From contig OZ022247.1 of the NCBI GenBank assembly GCA_963978895.1, positions 16,376,312-16,440,311 on the forward strand: 64,000 nt of DNA, given 5' to 3'. The notes beneath the pieces are model-generated. The model saw nothing but the letters and a program-made list of their open reading frames with translations, ran no database searches and was not told the DNA's origin. Numbering within the stretch: position 1 is the stretch's first letter; each line of letters starts with the position of its first letter. Shown here in pieces: positions 1 to 11,064 of the stretch. Both the position numbers and the translations under genes were made by a program. The DNA comes from Erpobdella octoculata (taxonomy: Eukaryota > Annelida > Clitellata > Hirudinida > Erpobdellidae).

Positions 1-1160
1 ATCTTTTTACTGCATTGTAAATTTTAACCAAGGTGGTGTAGCACTCGCTAACTGAGCGATGTAAAAAGAAGGTTATCCAGTCTTGTGAGCTGATAAAGTG
101 TGAGAAAGCAGTAAAGTTAGCTCTACTCCATATACATCGGGGTTTGTTGTGCCTTTCGATTGTCGGGCAGCCAGCTACACTTATTGTTCCCATTATTAAA
201 CAATGTGATTGACCCATTGGCGTATAGCCTAGTGAATCGCCTTTTGTAAGCTCCATGAATTGATCTGGTTTGTTGGTGATAATAAGATCAAGTGTGCTTT
301 TTGGTGCAATATCTCGTGAATGTCGGTAAGTACAAAATGTTATTACTTGTGTTAGATCGTTTTCTTCGAGACATGACTGAAATCTGATTTCCCCTAGGCG
401 CTCGTCTATCACATGACCAGCTGTGGCTACTTTGCCACCCACATCAACCTCTTCGTACCATGTATGACTGAAGTTAAAATCACCATAAAGCAACATCGTT
501 GCACAATTGAGTCCAATTAGTGATTTTTTTGCAATTTTTATAACCTCAATGGTATTGGTTAAATATTCATCGTCATAATCATGTGGGCGGTAGATGCAGC
601 CAAGTAAGATCGATTCCTTACCGTAACGAATTGTTATCCACAATTGTTCAATATTTTTCAAATTAAGCTCTGGTAAAGAAACGTTAAATGAAACTATTTG
701 GTTCTTGACATAGATAGCGACTCCACTACCTTTGCTATTACTGCCCGTTCTATGCAATTGGTATCCATTCACGATTGTGTCCGACCTTTCATTAAACCAT
801 GTTTCCGTGAAGAACATAACGTCTGGTTGGTTTTTCTTTGATAGTGCTGTTAGTCTGGCCGTGAGTTCGTCTTTTTTCTGACTATTCAGTGAACAAGGGT
901 TATTTGCCCAGAAACAAAGAGTTGTTGTGTTTTTTAATAAGTCAATTTTGTCTTGGGAAAGACTACCGATGTTTTTTTGGCGCTGTGTGGGACGTTTTGG
1001 CTTGGCGGGACGGGATCTTTTACTTGGAAGACCCATTTCCACTTCTGTTGGCGCTGGTTGTTGTAGTGGATTTGAGAGAGGTGGCAATATATGAAAAGGT
1101 TTTTTTATGTCATAATTTAAAATGTTTGTTTTCTGTAAGCAGATTATATCAGCATCAACA
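1..1160 (-). CDS. LINE ORF2, N-terminal endonuclease (partial, runs off window)
   Basis: A minus-strand frame stays open from about 1160 to the left edge. It shows the order of an APE-type endonuclease of a non-LTR retrotransposon: an NPCSLN-like start (about 890), FFTETWF with the catalytic Glu (about 800), a GSGVAIYV strand, IYRP, GDFN (about 480), STLDLIITN (about 275) and a QSH in place of the usual SDH (about 205). This enzyme nicks target DNA to prime reverse transcription. A lysine/arginine/proline-rich stretch precedes it, with one possible start Met near 1047. No stop or frameshift was found. The reverse transcriptase must lie left of the window. CR1/L2-like placement is an inference. 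Confidence 0.85.
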
Positions 1161-1182
1161 CAATTAAATATGTCTTTGTTAT

Positions 1183-1952
1183 TTGAATTTGTTAGTTAAT
1201 TTGAGACGTCTTATCGCAGAGGTTGTCGCTAATGAACCACATAGCGGCCTGAAGCAGATTATTGGAGATTTCTCTCCTGGATACATTTATGGAAATGTGA
1301 AAACGCATAAAGAAGGATGTCCCCTTAGGCCGATCATATCACAATATCCGACACCTACCTACAGTATATCTATCTTGTCTCCATATTGTCCAAATACATA
1401 TACCGTTAAGTCAAGCCGTCATTTGAATTTGTCAACCTCATTAAAGAACACCGGCAGTTGCAAGACATTCTTGCTTCTCTCGACGTCACAAGGTAATTAT
1501 TTATAATTAATTTGTTTACGTCTGTTCCAGTTGATGTCACAATTAATATAATTCTTCAAAGGGTATACCATAACAAAATTCCACATACACTTATGATTCC
1601 AGAGAAAGTTTTAGCACAGTTACTTCGATTGTGTACAAAGGAATTAACTTTTCAAGATCCTAGAAGGCAACTATTTGTCCAGATTTATGGGGTCGCAATG
1701 GGATCTCCTCTTGGACCGCTTTTAGCCAACTTTTATTTGGGACATCTGGAAGAAATAACTTTTGGTATAATAGAAAAACCTCCATTATACGTTCGATACG
1801 TCGACGACATTTTTTTTATCTGCCGTGATATGACTCAATTGGATGAGGTAAGGGATACGCTCCATAAAAACTCGGTGTTAAACTTTACTGTTGAGCTGAG
1901 TGATTTTCAGAAGCGCCTTGCGTTTTTAGACGTTCTTGTCACGCAAACTTAA
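1183..1952 (+). pseudogene. Penelope-like reverse transcriptase fragment, frameshifted
   Basis: Two consecutive frames (about 1183-1506 and 1512-1952) match the RT core of the complete PLE at 46018-49119. The first has IIGDFSP, YGNVKTHK and PLRPIISQ. The second has GVAMGSPLGPL and the catalytic YVDDI box. They are separated by a small insertion that breaks the frame near 1500. The N-terminal region, the GIY-YIG endonuclease and the C-terminus are absent, so the copy is truncated at both ends. It belongs to a family distinct from the complete copy, judged by scattered amino-acid differences. Confidence 0.88.
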
Positions 1953-2016
1953 TCAGTAAAATACTGAAATAAAACGCGAATTGTATATATATATACATAG
2001 ATATATACATACATAA

Positions 2017-2232
<216 letters not shown>

Positions 2233-2316
2233 TCGCGTTTTATTTAAGTATTTCTGATTTTTAACTCTTCCCTTTCAACTTTTATAATATTTAATATTTA
2301 ATTTATTGTTTAACAT

Positions 2317-2363
2317 AGGGTTCTGAAGATGGCTTTTATAGCTGAAACTGGCCAGTTAACCCT
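2317..2363 (+). ncRNA. Hammerhead-ribozyme-like motif of PLE family P2
   Basis: Helix I is AGGGTT paired with AACCCT. The core box is CTGAAGA (consensus CUGANGA), helix II is GGCT/AGCT with a five-base loop, then GAAA. A palindromic helix III, CTGGCCAG, is followed by the TT of a GTT cleavage triplet. The predicted cut is 2357^2358. One unpaired T sits between the core box and helix II, as in all copies here. Hammerhead ribozymes are known from Penelope-like elements; activity of this copy is inferred. Confidence 0.72.
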
Positions 2364-2426
2364 GATCGTTTTATCATTAAACTATTTTAACCAATAAATT
2401 CTTCAATATATGTCTCGTCGTTTCAA

Positions 2427-2684
<258 letters not shown>

Positions 2685-2817
2685 AAGGTGGTCCTTATAA
2701 AGCAAAATAATTAATCAGAAATTAGAATTTAAGGTAATACTAACATTAGGGCAAATGTAACTAAAGGATAAAATTAGTAAAAACTTATAAAATACTGAAA
2801 TAAAACGCAAATTGAAC

Positions 2818-2872
<55 letters not shown>
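2685..2872. repeat. Non-coding flank with (TA)n
   Basis: AT-rich sequence containing a copy of the motif AATACTGAAATAAAACGC, also seen near 1962. It ends in a (TA)n run (about 2826-2869) that abuts the LTR element. Confidence 0.6.
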
Positions 2873-2873
<1 letters not shown>

Positions 2874-3061
2874 GTAAAATCGCTGATTTTACGATAGGTT
2901 TTCCCATTGATAGACGTTAAAGGACTCGGAATAACTATTATGGACATTATTAATAAACCAGAAGGTATAACTAGCCGTAACAAAGCTTCATTTATTATTT
3001 TCCAATAAAACATCAAAACCATTCTATTGAGCCCGGTATACGATTTGGTGATATCGTAACA
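2873..3061 (+). repeat. 5' LTR of SAP-LTR copy A
   Basis: Starts TGTAAAATCGC and ends ATATCGTAACA. It contains AATAAA-like polyadenylation signals (TCCAATAAAA near 3000). It is nearly identical to 4659-4846. Confidence 0.88.
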
Positions 3062-3062
3062 T

Positions 3063-3080
3063 TGGTGTCAGAAGTGGGAT
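3063..3080 (+). promoter_or_regulatory. Primer-binding site, tRNA-Leu type
   Basis: TGGTGTCAGAAGTGGGAT begins one base after the LTR. Its reverse complement ends in ...TGACACCA, the 3' end expected for an animal tRNA-Leu with CCA. The tRNA identity rests on remembered tRNA-Leu ends and was not searched. Confidence 0.75.
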
Positions 3081-3086
3081 ACAAGA

Positions 3087-4583
3087 ATGGTTTTGAAATC
3101 ATTGGATGAGCTTTGGGCGAGTGAAATGAAAGACGAGCTTGAGAAACGTGGCCTGAGCGATACAGGTAAAAAGGAGGAACTTATTGAACGCCTCTTAGCC
3201 GCGTTAGTGAATGAGGGCTATGGGCCTGACGATGACGAATATCTATTCGATATTGACGAGGAAGCTGTGGTCAAGCGAAGGAAATTAAAAAACAAATTGC
3301 TGGAGGAAGAAAGACAACGAGCGAGAGAAAACATGGCAGCACAGGGGAAGACAGGAGAAGGAATGATTCTTGGCCGCGAAAACAAAGTAGCAGCAGCCGG
3401 TACAACTAATGAGAGTTTGGTCGCAGGGTTGGCTGAGGCAGTGGTGGACACGGTTCTGGACCAGCGGGCTGCTGGTGATGTGGGTTGCTGCGGCGAAACC
3501 CAATTTGAACTGGAGTCCACCAGCTGTGTCTCAGAGCATGTGACGGATGACGGCCGTACTGACTGCACAAGTCAGGTGGGTCATGATGATGAGCCTGTCA
3601 AAGACGGTCATGATAAGGAACCTTGCAAAGATGCTCAAGATGAACCAGGCAAAGATGGTGACAGTGATACAGTCGGTTTGGACGTCGAAAACCAAACTAA
3701 AGAAGATGAGAAGAATGTTGAAAACGAAATGCAAAACGATGAGGATGAAATTGACGATCATTATTATAATAATGGCAATAACAACTATAGCTTTCACCCA
3801 TACAGCGACGGTTCTGAAACGGAAGCCTCCATAACAGACGACGGCACCGAATATTCAGGGTCAGATTTTACTGAAGAATCTGACTCGGATGAAGCAACCG
3901 AGGATTTAGAAACGGACGAAACTCCAATGGAAAAATACGTCAAAGTTAACTTGACAAAAAAAGAAGACACTGATTTGAGAGACGATGGCGATAATTTGAA
4001 GAAAGATCCACTGGACGATACGAAAGTTGACACCGACGAAAGAGCCGAGTTGGAATGTGAAAAGAAAATGTTCGATTGTAGCTTGGAAGAAAACAAACAT
4101 GATGACGATGAACTTCTCCAAAACAACAATAGCAATGCAGCAAGCAAAAACTCTGGAAAAGATGAGACAAGAACAGAGAACGGTACCGAGGGTTTTAAAT
4201 CAGATGAATCCACAGAGGATTCTAGATCAGATAGACTAAGAGTCATTGTAAAATCAAATAACAGTTTGATGAAGGGATTTATTGGTTTTATGGAACGACG
4301 TGTTTTCGAAAAACCTTTTGAAGAGTTTCTTGAGAAAGATCTAAAAGATGTGAAGGAAGAAGAAAAAGCAGACAATTCCGATAAACCGTGCAAAGATGTT
4401 CAGGACGAGGCATGCAAAAAAGGCTGTGATGAACCGTGCAGAAATGGCGACGATGAGCCAAAAAAAGACTCTGTTGATGAGCCAAAGAAGGACTGGAAGA
4501 AACTGTGTCAAACGGTCAAGAGACTAGACCATGTTGTTTGCGAATTGCGGTCAAAGCCACGAGTAAAGATCAAGGTATTTTAG
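3087..4583 (+). CDS. SAP-domain acidic protein of the LTR element (498 aa)
   Basis: The only ORF between primer site and 3' LTR, starting 6 bp past the primer site. Residues about 4-38 form a SAP motif (LDELW...LKKRGLSDTGKKEEL-like helix-turn-helix pattern), a fold that binds DNA or RNA. A charged, coiled-coil-like stretch follows (about 65-90). Then comes a long acidic region with repeats of the type DEPxKDGHD and DEPCKDAQD, a Ser/Glu/Asp-rich centre (about 250-275), and a second repeat block (DEPCRNG, DEPKKD). The end is a short basic tail rich in Lys/Arg. There is no protease or RT motif and no clear gag zinc knuckle. A Gag-like or nucleic-acid-binding role is an inference. The conserved ORF in copy B suggests it matters for the element. 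Confidence 0.85.
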   Translation: MVLKSLDELWASEMKDELEKRGLSDTGKKEELIERLLAALVNEGYGPDDDEYLFDIDEEAVVKRRKLKNKLLEEERQRARENMAAQGKTGEGMILGRENKVAAAGTTNESLVAGLAEAVVDTVLDQRAAGDVGCCGETQFELESTSCVSEHVTDDGRTDCTSQVGHDDEPVKDGHDKEPCKDAQDEPGKDGDSDTVGLDVENQTKEDEKNVENEMQNDEDEIDDHYYNNGNNNYSFHPYSDGSETEASITDDGTEYSGSDFTEESDSDEATEDLETDETPMEKYVKVNLTKKEDTDLRDDGDNLKKDPLDDTKVDTDERAELECEKKMFDCSLEENKHDDDELLQNNNSNAASKNSGKDETRTENGTEGFKSDESTEDSRSDRLRVIVKSNNSLMKGFIGFMERRVFEKPFEEFLEKDLKDVKEEEKADNSDKPCKDVQDEACKKGCDEPCRNGDDEPKKDSVDEPKKDWKKLCQTVKRLDHVVCELRSKPRVKIKVF

Positions 4584-4640
4584 TGTTCGTGGCCGAGTCG
4601 CATTTCTCAAAAGCGACTATGCTGTTCGGGACGAACAGAA

Positions 4641-4658
4641 TTAAGAAGGGGGTAATAA
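4641..4658 (+). promoter_or_regulatory. Polypurine tract before the 3' LTR
   Basis: AAGAAGGGGG followed by TAATAA lies immediately upstream of the 3' LTR, where plus-strand priming would occur. The same tract precedes the 3' LTR of copy B in the opposite orientation. Confidence 0.7.
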
Positions 4659-4846
4659 TGTAAAATCGCTGATTTTATGATAGGTTTTCCCATTGATAGA
4701 CGTTAAAGGACTCGGAATAACTATTATGGACATTATAAATAAACAAGAAGGTATAACTAGCGTAACAAAGCTTCATTTATTATTTTCCAATAAAACATCA
4801 AAACCATTCTATTGAGCCCGGTATACGATTTGGTGATATCGTAACA
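4659..4846 (+). repeat. 3' LTR of SAP-LTR copy A
   Basis: TG...CA repeat matching 2873-3061 with about four differences, including one single-base deletion. Followed by (AT)n. Confidence 0.88.
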
Positions 4847-4879
4847 ATATATATATATATATAAGTTAGACCAGTGTTA

Positions 4880-5053
4880 AACTCCGCCTTGCTTTTGCAA
4901 GCCAGCCCCAAGCCTGGAGAAAGGAGGAGGGAAAAGTTAAAAAGATCAAATTATGATCCACGACTGGAAGTACTTAGGTGCTTCTGACACAGCCGTTTTA
5001 GTCTTAAAACACTTGGTGTAAAGGACTATTAACTATTATAAAAAAAAAAAATA
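4880..5053 (+). mobile_element. SINE-like element R1, copy 1 with 13-bp TSD
   Basis: The 174-bp unit is flanked by perfect 13-bp duplications TAGACCAGTGTTA (4867-4879 and 5054-5066) and ends in an A-rich tail, so it arrived by target-primed retroposition. The body has CCCAAGCCTGGAGAAAGGAG and TTGGTGTAAAGGACT. Other copies are at 20329-20474 (plus) and 43588-43750 (minus). I could not assign its head to a known RNA. Confidence 0.82.
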
Positions 5054-6236
5054 TAGACCAGTGTTAGTCTAATTCGCTCGATCAGGAAATCTCTGGGTGT
5101 ACATCTTTACCATTAAGTGCAGGCAGTGGCGTAGGGAGGGAGAGGCAGGTGGACAGTTGTCCCCGGGCGCAGGGCTGGGGGGCGCAATATCAGTGACCAA
5201 ATCTTTTTTTAAATATTATTTTGCTTTACCTAACAGTTTCTATGACTCTCCTTCAGAACAGTGCAGGTCAAGTCAAGCAATGCTTGTATAGATTATGCTC
5301 TATTGGGTTAGTCAGTGCTGCCGCCTACACATAACTGCTATTACTAAGTTTATTTTCGTTTTTGTCTCACGGGACCAACGGGCTGCTGGAGAAATGGATG
5401 ATAATGTAGATAATCTTCCTTAGTATGACACATGGACATTGGACTCGGGACTTAATAATAGCACTAATATACTGAGTCTATGTATTAAAATTATGAATAT
5501 AAACTAGTAAAATCTGTTTTGAGAAATATGTAGCATTGAGTGCACAGTAATAACTTTGTTATGTGCCTGCAGCAGTGGAATGAAATTTTACTGATACAAA
5601 CAAATTTACCCAATACACATTGAACGGGCTGGGAGGATGCGACAGCATCGGTATGCATCCAGCCTCCTTCTAAATATGTTAATTATGTACAGATCATATA
5701 GACTTCAGTCAGCTTGAATCTCGATCTATTCAAATCAGATTGAATTATAAGAGTGATTGTTGTATTATGTTAGTAAACTGTAAACGATAAATTAAAAGAT
5801 CAAAATAATTAAAAAAAAACAATTTAAATTTGTTGAGGATCTTTTCAAAAGTTCACAAACTTTTTGAACAAGACGTTCATTTTGACTATTCTTTGTTATT
5901 ATATACCATACCAACTATGTTAATGAACTACTAATCAATCATAAAAAAGAAAAGTTGTTTGGAATTTGCATTTCTTTTTTGAAGGAAAACAAATAAACAA
6001 AGTGAGTAACAATGATTATTATTTTCTTGAATTTTTTCTTCACTGGAATGGTTTATTTATATAAAATTGAACTTGGTTATATGGTTAAAGCAATTTGAAA
6101 ATAATACTTTTCAGTTTGTCAAATAAAATAAAAAAACTTATATTAAAATTTATTAGAAAATTTAGTTATTGTTAATTATATAAATAACTATTTATTAATA
6201 TTGTATCCTATATAAAAAGTTCTCTTAATTCCAGAT

Positions 6237-6763
6237 ATGTTTGGAAAAAGGCCTAGTGGAGGTCAGCGAAGAAAAAGAAAGGCAGATGAGACAAGAGAAG
6301 CAAACTACTCGAATGTTTTTTTAAGAAGGCAAAGTCAACACCAGAAGAAAGCCAACAGCCTCAGGATACTGATGTTGATGAATTCAATGATCAACCAAGT
6401 GTACAGCAGAACCAGCAAAACATAGAGAACAGTAATAGTTTTTCAACTTCATCTGAATCTGAAGTAGAAATTGATATAATTTCTCATAGGCCAAATCCAA
6501 TTCCAGCTGTGCTTATGCTCGGCGACGTTGGCTATTTGGATTTCGACCAAACATCACGACTGCCTATAACTTCTCAACAGCTCTGCTCAGAAATGGTATC
6601 TCGAGGCTCTAATGTATTTCAAAATAATAATGGTCCATTTGCTAAGAAAGACGGCCGTTCTATGACAAAGCCATGGTTCAAGCGGAGACTTGCCAATAGA
6701 AAGGGTGATGAGGTGAATCGGGTCTGGCTAGTTTATTCACCATTGAATGAAACAGTAAATTAA
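6237..6763 (+). pseudogene. hAT-1 transposase N-terminus, TTF-type zinc-finger region, broken
   Basis: Two frames. The first (from 6237) starts MFGKRPSGGQRRKRK, a typical basic N-terminus of this transposase group. The second (6509-6763) has a GPFAKKDGRSMTKPWFKRR segment followed by VNRVWLVYSP, the pattern that leads into the TTF-type zinc finger. The Cys-rich part is lost and the frame is broken between the two. Confidence 0.7.
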
Positions 6764-6780
6764 AAATAATTCTTTCCTAC

Positions 6781-6921
6781 CTTCGAGCATCCATGGGACA
6801 AGATAGACTTAGCAATCTGGCCCTAATGAGTGTGGAGAAGGAAGTTCTTGAACAGATTGATTTTGATGATATAATTAACCAGTTTGCTGCAGTAAAAGCA
6901 AGAAAAATAAATTTTGTTTAA
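6781..6921 (+). pseudogene. hAT-1 transposase C-terminal end
   Basis: The frame LRASMGQDRLSNLALMSVEK...DFDDIINQFAAVKARK ends with a stop at 6919-6921. This is the standard end of ZMYM1-like hAT transposases (RLSxLALxSVE...DFDDxIxxFA..KARK). It follows the N-terminal remnant directly, so roughly the central part of a usual hAT transposase is deleted. Confidence 0.85.
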
Positions 6922-7361
6922 AACTCAGCTCATTTTTAAGAACAATTTTAGACAATACCTATCTGTTGTTTTGCTTTTAAATTTTATAATTTTTCTTTCG
7001 CACTTCTGACTCAGCGGACAAGAAAAATACAGAATGATAAAAACTACTGGAAAAATAAATTGAAAGAATCTAATTATATACGTAATCATATTCATTAATA
7101 TTTTGTAATTGTAAGAAAAACAGTATAATAGTAAAAACTAAGAAAGAATAATACGATTATGATGTAAAGTGCAATATGCATATAGAAATTTAAATACACT
7201 GAAATGCATGTATATAGGCGCCAGAGACTGTAGCCTACATGCAAATACTGAGTACGACAGTTATTATATTTTATGTGGTTCGACAGATTTTATGTAGGGG
7301 GCGCATATTTTGTGTTTTGTCCCCGGGCGCAGAAGACCCTAGCTACCCCACTGAGTGCAGA

Positions 7362-8580
7362 CATTGTTTCGGTTTTTTGTGGGCAGCTTGTGCCTATCCA
7401 CCTTGACTACACCATGTTCTGCAATATCTTACACCACTTTCATAATATTGATAATGTTCGTCGCCGAATGGTAAGCATAATCTGCAGATCGAAGCTTCAC
7501 ATCTTTGTTGAGGAAAGTAATGGTAAAAATCTGCAACTGCTTTTGACAACAAAGTATTCCAAGTTATGAAAACTCCATAGCGTAGGATTAACAGTTATCC
7601 TCCTCAAAAAATGTTTTTCACCCGCTGTTCAATTGGGAAACTATGCGGTCAAAAAAGCCAAAGCTATCAGTTTTACTGAAAAGCACCACAACTATCTTGG
7701 ATTTTTTTATTGCGATCTGAGAAACTTCTCGATTTTTTGTCTTGTATTTGTTGATCTATGTTGTTGTATGACACGGCGCTCATCACCAAACACATCTAAG
7801 TAAATGTATTCTACCTTTTCTTGTTCTAAAATAAATCTTTTATGCTCAAACTTTGAATTTAAACTATGCATGAGTAACTTCAAGATGGAACGCCTTCTAG
7901 AAATATTGTTGTCAGTTTTAACAGTTCACAATAATCATCATAAAGCTGGAATTGTTTCAGATAAGTTTTAGCAAATGCAATAATTTTATTTAAAACATTG
8001 GAAACGGAACTTTGTTCTATGACATTTGAACTCGATATCTGAAATTTTAACTAGTCGACTGCACAGCTGCTTTAAAACCTTCTGAAAATCATTATGTCGG
8101 GTCTTTTTAAAGGGTAAACAGATAAAGAGTAACCCTTGCCTCTAAAATAATTTATGAAATGTGATGACAGCAAGCACAAATTTTGTCTTGTACCATTTCT
8201 TGGACCGAAATTGACGTAAGTAGAGCCAAACTAATTTGGCGCTCTTGTAGCTGCCGGGCGCGTCAGCTTATGTGGCACGTTTTTATCAAATTTAACCTCG
8301 GATAATACATTTTATAATCTTTCATTTGTCAATTAAACTTTTTTTAACTAAAGTCGTTTAAATCGATATCTAGTTTGCTTATAATAAATTGATTTAATCT
8401 TCATACTTGAAGCTGTTCAATGCATCAGCCGTGCAAACGCTGCTTTCTGCTAATTACTGATTTTGTTTTGGTTTTTTCTACTTTTCTGCACCAATGGATT
8501 CTAATGGATTGCTGTTTAAGCTACTGATTTTTAGAAACTAACTTCTGTATCAACTATTGCCGTTCTAATTGTTGGCGTTA
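7362..8580. other. Unassigned sequence
   Basis: I recognise no gene or repeat here. The ORF of 98 codons at 7273-7569 begins inside hAT-1 and has no family features. The region may be older host DNA or a decayed element. Confidence 0.4.
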
Positions 8581-8598
8581 TTTTCTTGAAAGAGCGCC

Positions 8599-8904
8599 AT
8601 GGTTTCCTTGGTTCCAACTGCGTTTCTACGTCCAATCTCCGCACGTTATTCGTATACACGTGACCAACTGCTGCTGGCTAGAAGAAGCCTCTGGTGTTCG
8701 CTCTCACCATCTACAATTTTCAACATATCTGAGCTTGGTTTGCAACGCCATCGTGGCTCTCGCGCCGGCAAATACAAACAGAGACAAATTAAAATAATAA
8801 AAACGAGACGTACTACTTGCCCGCGACTTATCGTTCCGTCGGGTTTGTCACTACATCCTGATGACAGACGCTCGAGCACAAATCTCATTCGTCCACGATT
8901 TTAA
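8599..8904 (+). CDS. Short ORF at 5' end of L2-A (101 aa), uncertain
   Basis: An Arg/Ser-rich frame of 101 codons just upstream of the endonuclease. No domain is recognised. The Arg-rich preface of the L2-B ORF (18900-18988) is similar in composition. It could be the start of ORF2 or chance. Confidence 0.35.
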   Translation: MVSLVPTAFLRPISARYSYTRDQLLLARRSLWCSLSPSTIFNISELGLQRHRGSRAGKYKQRQIKIIKTRRTTCPRLIVPSGLSLHPDDRRSSTNLIRPRF

Positions 8905-8934
8905 AGACATCTAACCCTTTGATAAAAAAAACTG

Positions 8935-10097
8935 AATCTTAGATCTTTTAACATCCGCTCCATTAATAACAAGGTCGATGCTGCACGTCAACTGTTGACC
9001 GATCATGACTTAGACATTCTAACACTGTGCAAAACGTGGCATGAAGACTCCGACTCAGTATGCATTTGTCGTTTAAAATCAGAGGGCCTCTTCGTCCTTG
9101 AATGTGCTCGCAAAATTGACCCAAAGTCAGACCAAAATCGTACAAATTATGTTAACCACGGTGGCGTAGCGATTATAGCTCGCTCTGGAGTCAGACTGGC
9201 TTGACTACAGCTAGCAACTGTGTTCACGAAATTCGAATATATCTGTGCACGTGCTTCAGTCATGAGCAACTCCTACATCGTCGTCGTGATCTATCGTCCT
9301 GGTTCCAAAGAAGTGTGCACGATGTTTCATAAAGAGTTCGGTTTACTCCTAGAATATTTGACATAATTCCAGAACCCAGTACTGATCACAGGTGACATCA
9401 ACATACACATTGAACGTCAAAGCGACTCAAACACGATTCAACTGCAAAGCACACTGTCGTCTTTCGGTTTGGTTCAGCAGTTCACCAGCCAACACACAAG
9501 ATGGGTGGGACGATCGACATCATCGTTACTCGCTCTGCTGACGTCGTTTCCCAAGTCAAAACTTTTGAAACTGGCCTGTCAGATCACCTGCTGCTACAGT
9601 TCAACATCAACTTAGAATCGCCTGCCGCCTGCTACACCAAAGTTCTCTCACGACCCTGGCGTAAACTAAACCTCAACCAATTTCGTATCGACCTACATCA
9701 GTCATTGAATACTGCGATGAAAGAGGTATCAACAACCGTTGACGAAATAATCGGCGTTTTCGATAACATTACTCGGTCTGTACTGAGAAAACTATTTCAC
9801 GTCGTCGGCGATCCTCCGACGCATGGTTTGATGATGAATGTCGGCAACAAAAACGTTGCGTTCGTCGACTTGAGCGCCGTTTTAAACGAACTTTTAATGA
9901 GTCTGATCGTGCCATATGGCTTTCATCACTTCGATCGACGCACAAGCTTAACGATTCCAAGCGCATTCGGTTCTGGTGCCGATATATTGAGTCAAAAAAA
10001 GGCAGCCCACGGGAGACGTGGAGATCTATCGACCGACTCCTTGGCCGTCAGAAAGCGTTTGCACCGATTCTTGATTCGATCGATGCTGATTCGATAG
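8935..10097 (+). pseudogene. L2-A ORF2 endonuclease domain, frameshifted
   Basis: Frames read FNIRSINNKVDAAR (about 8950), ILTLCKTWHED, VNHGGVAIIA (about 9160), VVIYRPGS, VLITGDINIHIER (about 9385), GGTIDIIVTRS (about 9505) and GLSDHLLLQF (about 9575). These are the APE endonuclease blocks. Breaks occur near 9204 (stop), 9360 and 9495. The last frame (9501-10097) carries the end of the endonuclease and the linker to the RT. Confidence 0.85.
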
Positions 10098-10221
10098 CGA
10101 CGTTCTTAAAAAAAAAGTCGATGACATTCGTGCTTCTACCGATGATGCTGGTGACCCAACTTACAGTTTTGTTTCTCGCGGTAGCTCTTTTACAGGCTTT
10201 GAACGAACTAATATTAATTCC

Positions 10222-10666
10222 GTGGTTAAACTAATTAGCGCCGCACCAGCCGTGTCGTCACCAATCGATCCGCTGCCGATGTTGCTGTTGAAGGAATGTG
10301 CTGACGTAGTGGCCTCTTTCATCACGGACCTGTTCAACCTGTCAATGTCTAGCGGTGTCGTTCCGGCCACCTTCAAAACAGCCATTGTGACACCGATTCT
10401 TAAAAAGACCGGCCTGGACGAGTCTGACCCAAAAAATTACCGGCCAATCTCCAACTTGGCCACACTGGGAAAACCTCTCGAACGCGTAGTTGCTGGTCAA
10501 CTTACATCTTATCTAAATCTCAACAAGTTATTTCCGGAGCTTCAGTCGGCCTACCGCCAACATCGCTCAACCGAAAGTGCACTCATAAAAGATGTCAATG
10601 ACATTATCTTAGCCATTGACTCTGGCGACATTGCGTTACTGTCGTTGTTAGACCTCTCATCGGCAT
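10222..10666 (+). pseudogene. L2-A ORF2 reverse transcriptase, first part
   Basis: The frame has IDPLPMLLLKE, TPILKKTGLD, NYRPISNLATLGKPLERVVA, LQSAYRQHRSTESAL and ends LLDLSSA. It is cut by hAT-2 exactly where the conserved AFDTVDH box should follow. Confidence 0.88.
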
Positions 10667-10938
10667 TAGAGAGTGACACGGGGACAACATTTCTTCCCCA
10701 TCGCCACCCCGCAAAGAAAACTCTCTTCCCGTCCCCTCACTGTCCCCTCGCCCCATGTCCCCATCCCCACCCCATCCCCTCAATATCTGTCCCCATCCCC
10801 TACCCATCCCCGCAGCTATCATTCCCAAACCCTCATTGTCCCCGCATTTTAAATTTTTATGCAAGTTTATTTTGAAGTTATTTAGTAAAAAAATTTGCAA
10901 AAAGATATGTTTTAAATGAAATAAGAAAGTAAAAAATA

Positions 10939-11064
10939 TTAGTTCTTCAATCCATGTAGAAAAATTAAATCGTCAATGCAATCTTCATTTAGCTGTGTTC
11001 TTCTTTCTTCTAATATTCTGCCAGCCAATGAAAACACCCTTTCAGATGAGGTTTCAGTAGCAGG
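10939..11064 (-). pseudogene. hAT-2 C-terminal dimerisation segment
   Basis: The minus frame reads PATETSSERVFSLAGRILEE, then RTQLNEDCIDDLIFLHGLKN and a stop. This is the hAT family C-terminal signature. The catalytic core between it and the BED finger is gone. Confidence 0.85.

Larger units (their letters stand above)
2873..4846 (+). mobile_element. SAP-LTR element, copy A (non-autonomous LTR retroelement)
   Basis: Two direct repeats of about 189 bp start with TG, end with CA and enclose a primer-binding site, one long ORF and a purine tract. I count about four differences between the LTRs, so the insertion looks young. No protease, RT, RNase H or integrase is present; movement would need another element's enzymes. 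It sits inside a (TA)n tract, which obscures any TSD. Copies B (12446-14313, minus) and C (51914-53921, plus, decayed) share the plan. Confidence 0.85.
5124..7353 (+). mobile_element. hAT-1, internally deleted DNA transposon
   Basis: The ends are CAGTGGCGTAGGGAGG and, reversed, CAGTGGGGTAGCTAGG, a typical hAT TIR. CCCCGGGCGCAG motifs sit near both ends. Flanks AGTGCAGG (5116-5123) and AGTGCAGA (7354-7361) match at 7 of 8 bases, the hAT target-duplication length. Inside are remnants of the N-terminal zinc-finger region and the C-terminal dimerisation region of a ZMYM1/TTF-type transposase, with the catalytic core missing. Confidence 0.85.

Noticed and set aside
3218..4485. Minus-strand ORFs overlapping the SAP protein, up to 199 codons
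   Set aside because: Shadow frames of a repetitive acidic coding region; they lack domains and are mirrored in copies B and C only because the DNA is conserved.
7273..7569. 98-codon ORF as a host gene
   Set aside because: It starts within hAT-1 and crosses its right TIR; no family resemblance.
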